Positions 63,121-64,000 of a DNA stretch of 64,000 bases are shown here, piece by piece. The DNA lies in contig CANRMI010000001.1 in assembly GCA_947631685.1 (NCBI GenBank), forward strand, positions 333,204 through 397,203. Reading direction: 5' to 3'. How positions within the stretch are numbered: position 1 is the stretch's first letter; every line of letters starts with the position of its first letter. The position numbers and the translations under genes are program-made. Source of the stretch: an uncultured Lachnospiraceae bacterium. Its GTDB lineage: Bacteria > Bacillota > Clostridia > Lachnospirales > Lachnospiraceae. Under the pieces are notes generated by a model. It ran no database searches, was not told the DNA's origin, and worked only from the letters and a program-made list of their open reading frames with translations.

Positions 63121-63747
63121 ATGAAAAAGAGATTAGCGGCGATATTATCAATGATTTTGATGACAACAGGGTGTGGAAATTCCAATGCTACAGCAGATGA
63201 AGCAGGGATAAATATGAGAGAGGAGTTGCAGCCGAATGTCAGTGTGGAAAGTAATGCTGGAATAGAAGAAAGGTATAAAGCAATACTTTTAGGAGATGGG
63301 GATTTTGTCAATATTGATCGAAGTGATCAGGATATAAGATTAAGCCTTGAAAGTATCAAAGAGGTTGTTTCTGATGAAGACTGGGTGACGGCAAAGGTAA
63401 CTAAATTCACAATCATTGATTTGGATGGAAACGGGGAAAATGAAATTGTTCTTTGGATACAAGCAAATGAAAGATTAGAATATGGATTCGAGATTTTGTA
63501 TTTTCAAGATCAGGAAGTTTATGGATTTACATTGCCATATAGAGGGTTCATGCATTTGAAGATAGACGGGACATTCTACTCATCAGGGGGCATGGATAAT
63601 AAGGGAATAGGGAAACTGCAATTTTCTGAGAGAGGATATACTATTGAAGACGTATCAGATGATGAATCTCAGGACGAAAAAGCGGATGTTGAGTGGTATG
63701 ATTTGACATCCTATAATGTGGAACTAGCTTTTGAAGATAAGTTCTAG
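63121..63747 (+). CDS. Hypothetical lipoprotein
   Basis: The 208-residue protein has a lipoprotein-type signal: basic start, hydrophobic stretch and lipobox-like MTTGC with C18. The mature part has a FG-GAP/VCBS-like turn, IIDLDGNGENEIVLWIQ, near residues 99-115, and an acidic tail. The exact family is unknown. The gene is AT-richer than most of the window. GGAGG lies before the ATG. Confidence 0.72.
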   Translation: MKKRLAAILSMILMTTGCGNSNATADEAGINMREELQPNVSVESNAGIEERYKAILLGDGDFVNIDRSDQDIRLSLESIKEVVSDEDWVTAKVTKFTIIDLDGNGENEIVLWIQANERLEYGFEILYFQDQEVYGFTLPYRGFMHLKIDGTFYSSGGMDNKGIGKLQFSERGYTIEDVSDDESQDEKADVEWYDLTSYNVELAFEDKF

Positions 63748-63904
63748 TTATATATGATGTTTTATATGTTACGTATGATGCGCTCTACAACCTCAATTAC
63801 TATTAGTCGGCGGGAAGTAAAAATTTTCCCTTATAAATTTTAATTTATCGTTTCCTGCGAGAGTATGAAATTTTTTCTGTAAATAGGTATTAGCATCAGG
63901 TCTT

Positions 63905-63927
63905 CTATGATAAAATCTAAATCATAG
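63905..63927 (+). other. Short inverted repeat overlapping the ribosome binding site of the edge transposase gene
   Basis: CTATGAT (63905-63911) and ATCATAG (63921-63927) flank nine bases. The right arm ends at the first G of the GGAGG of the downstream gene, so a stem could hide it. Upstream, 63748-63900 holds no gene; a weak GGGAA/TTCCC stem (63812-63830) lies after the lipoprotein gene. Confidence 0.45.
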
Positions 63928-63940
63928 GAGGCCTTTTATT

Positions 63941-64000
63941 ATGGCAAGAGAAAAGAAACCCGTACACAAAGTACAAATGACCGAAGGAAAGCGCAACATC
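63941..64000 (+). mobile_element. Start of an IS256-family transposase gene, 3'-truncated by the window
   Basis: The last 60 bases encode MAREKKPVHKVQMTEGKRNI from ATG 63941 with GGAGG upstream. I believe this is the beginning of IS256-family transposases of Lachnospiraceae, which open this way and continue beyond the window. The DDE residues and the right end are not visible, so the call is from the N-terminus only. The left inverted repeat was not located with certainty. Confidence 0.6.

Noticed and set aside
63812..63830. GGGAA/TTCCC stem after the lipoprotein gene as terminator
   Set aside because: Only five pairs with a nine-base AT loop and no proper T-run; too weak to call.

Overview
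The window is a chromosomal segment of a Gram-positive, endospore-lineage Firmicute, most likely a Lachnospiraceae (Clostridia). The evidence is the gene content and order: sporulation genes yqfC-yqfD followed by phoH and ybeY, a radC-mreBCD-mrdA-minCDE-rodA cluster, an L27 with the Prp-cleaved leader, Firmicute-type LexA boxes (GAACnnnnGTTC-like), SepF and YneA-like division proteins, and strong AGGAGG-type ribosome binding sites. Almost every gene is on the + strand. No tRNA, rRNA or CRISPR array was seen, and no stretch longer than about 300 bases lacks a gene.

Layout. 0-5.3 kb: 3' end of rlmH, lgt, and a two-gene ABC exporter whose permease carries a very long extracytoplasmic coiled coil. 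5.3-13.2 kb: pdp, then yqfC-yqfD-phoH, a shortened PgpH/YqfF-like protein with a damaged HD site, ybeY, a MOP-type flippase and a BofC-like exported protein. 13.2-20.5 kb: two flavoproteins, the proline genes proB and proA around a 5-formyl-THF cyclo-ligase, and miaB. 20.4-29.5 kb: a reverse-strand polytopic membrane protein, divergent from mutS-mutL-miaA and a PLP enzyme. 29.3-40 kb: cell shape and division (DUF4321 protein, radC, mreBCD, PBP2, minCDE, rodA) with mgsA and a D,D-carboxypeptidase. 40-46.6 kb: an orphan P-loop protein, a HlyD-like protein, yggS-sepF, aroB-lspA-rluD family, and a cytidylate-kinase-like protein. 46.6-51 kb: rplU-prp-rpmA with an L21-type leader, obg, yhbY, nadD, yqeK, rsfS. 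51-56.8 kb: a DUF378 gene on the reverse strand, then a complete branched-chain amino-acid ABC transporter (livJHMGF) and a second cytidylate-kinase-like gene. 56.9-60 kb: the SOS locus (lexA divergent from a YneA-like gene, four LexA-box-like sites), a Xer-type recombinase and a TtcA-like protein. 60-64 kb: AI-2E family exporter, dtd, three genes of unknown function with AT-richer sequence at the end, and the start of what looks like an IS256-family transposase cut by the window edge.

Most of the window is housekeeping. The points most worth a second look are the degenerate PgpH homologue at the pgpH position of the phoH-ybeY operon, the coiled-coil ABC permease, a roughly 240-residue insertion in PBP2, the conserved-looking P-loop protein with its own near-consensus promoter between dacA-type and division genes, the compact four-site LexA array, and three 15-bp tandem repeats between yggS and sepF. 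I found no obvious undescribed defence or mobile system.
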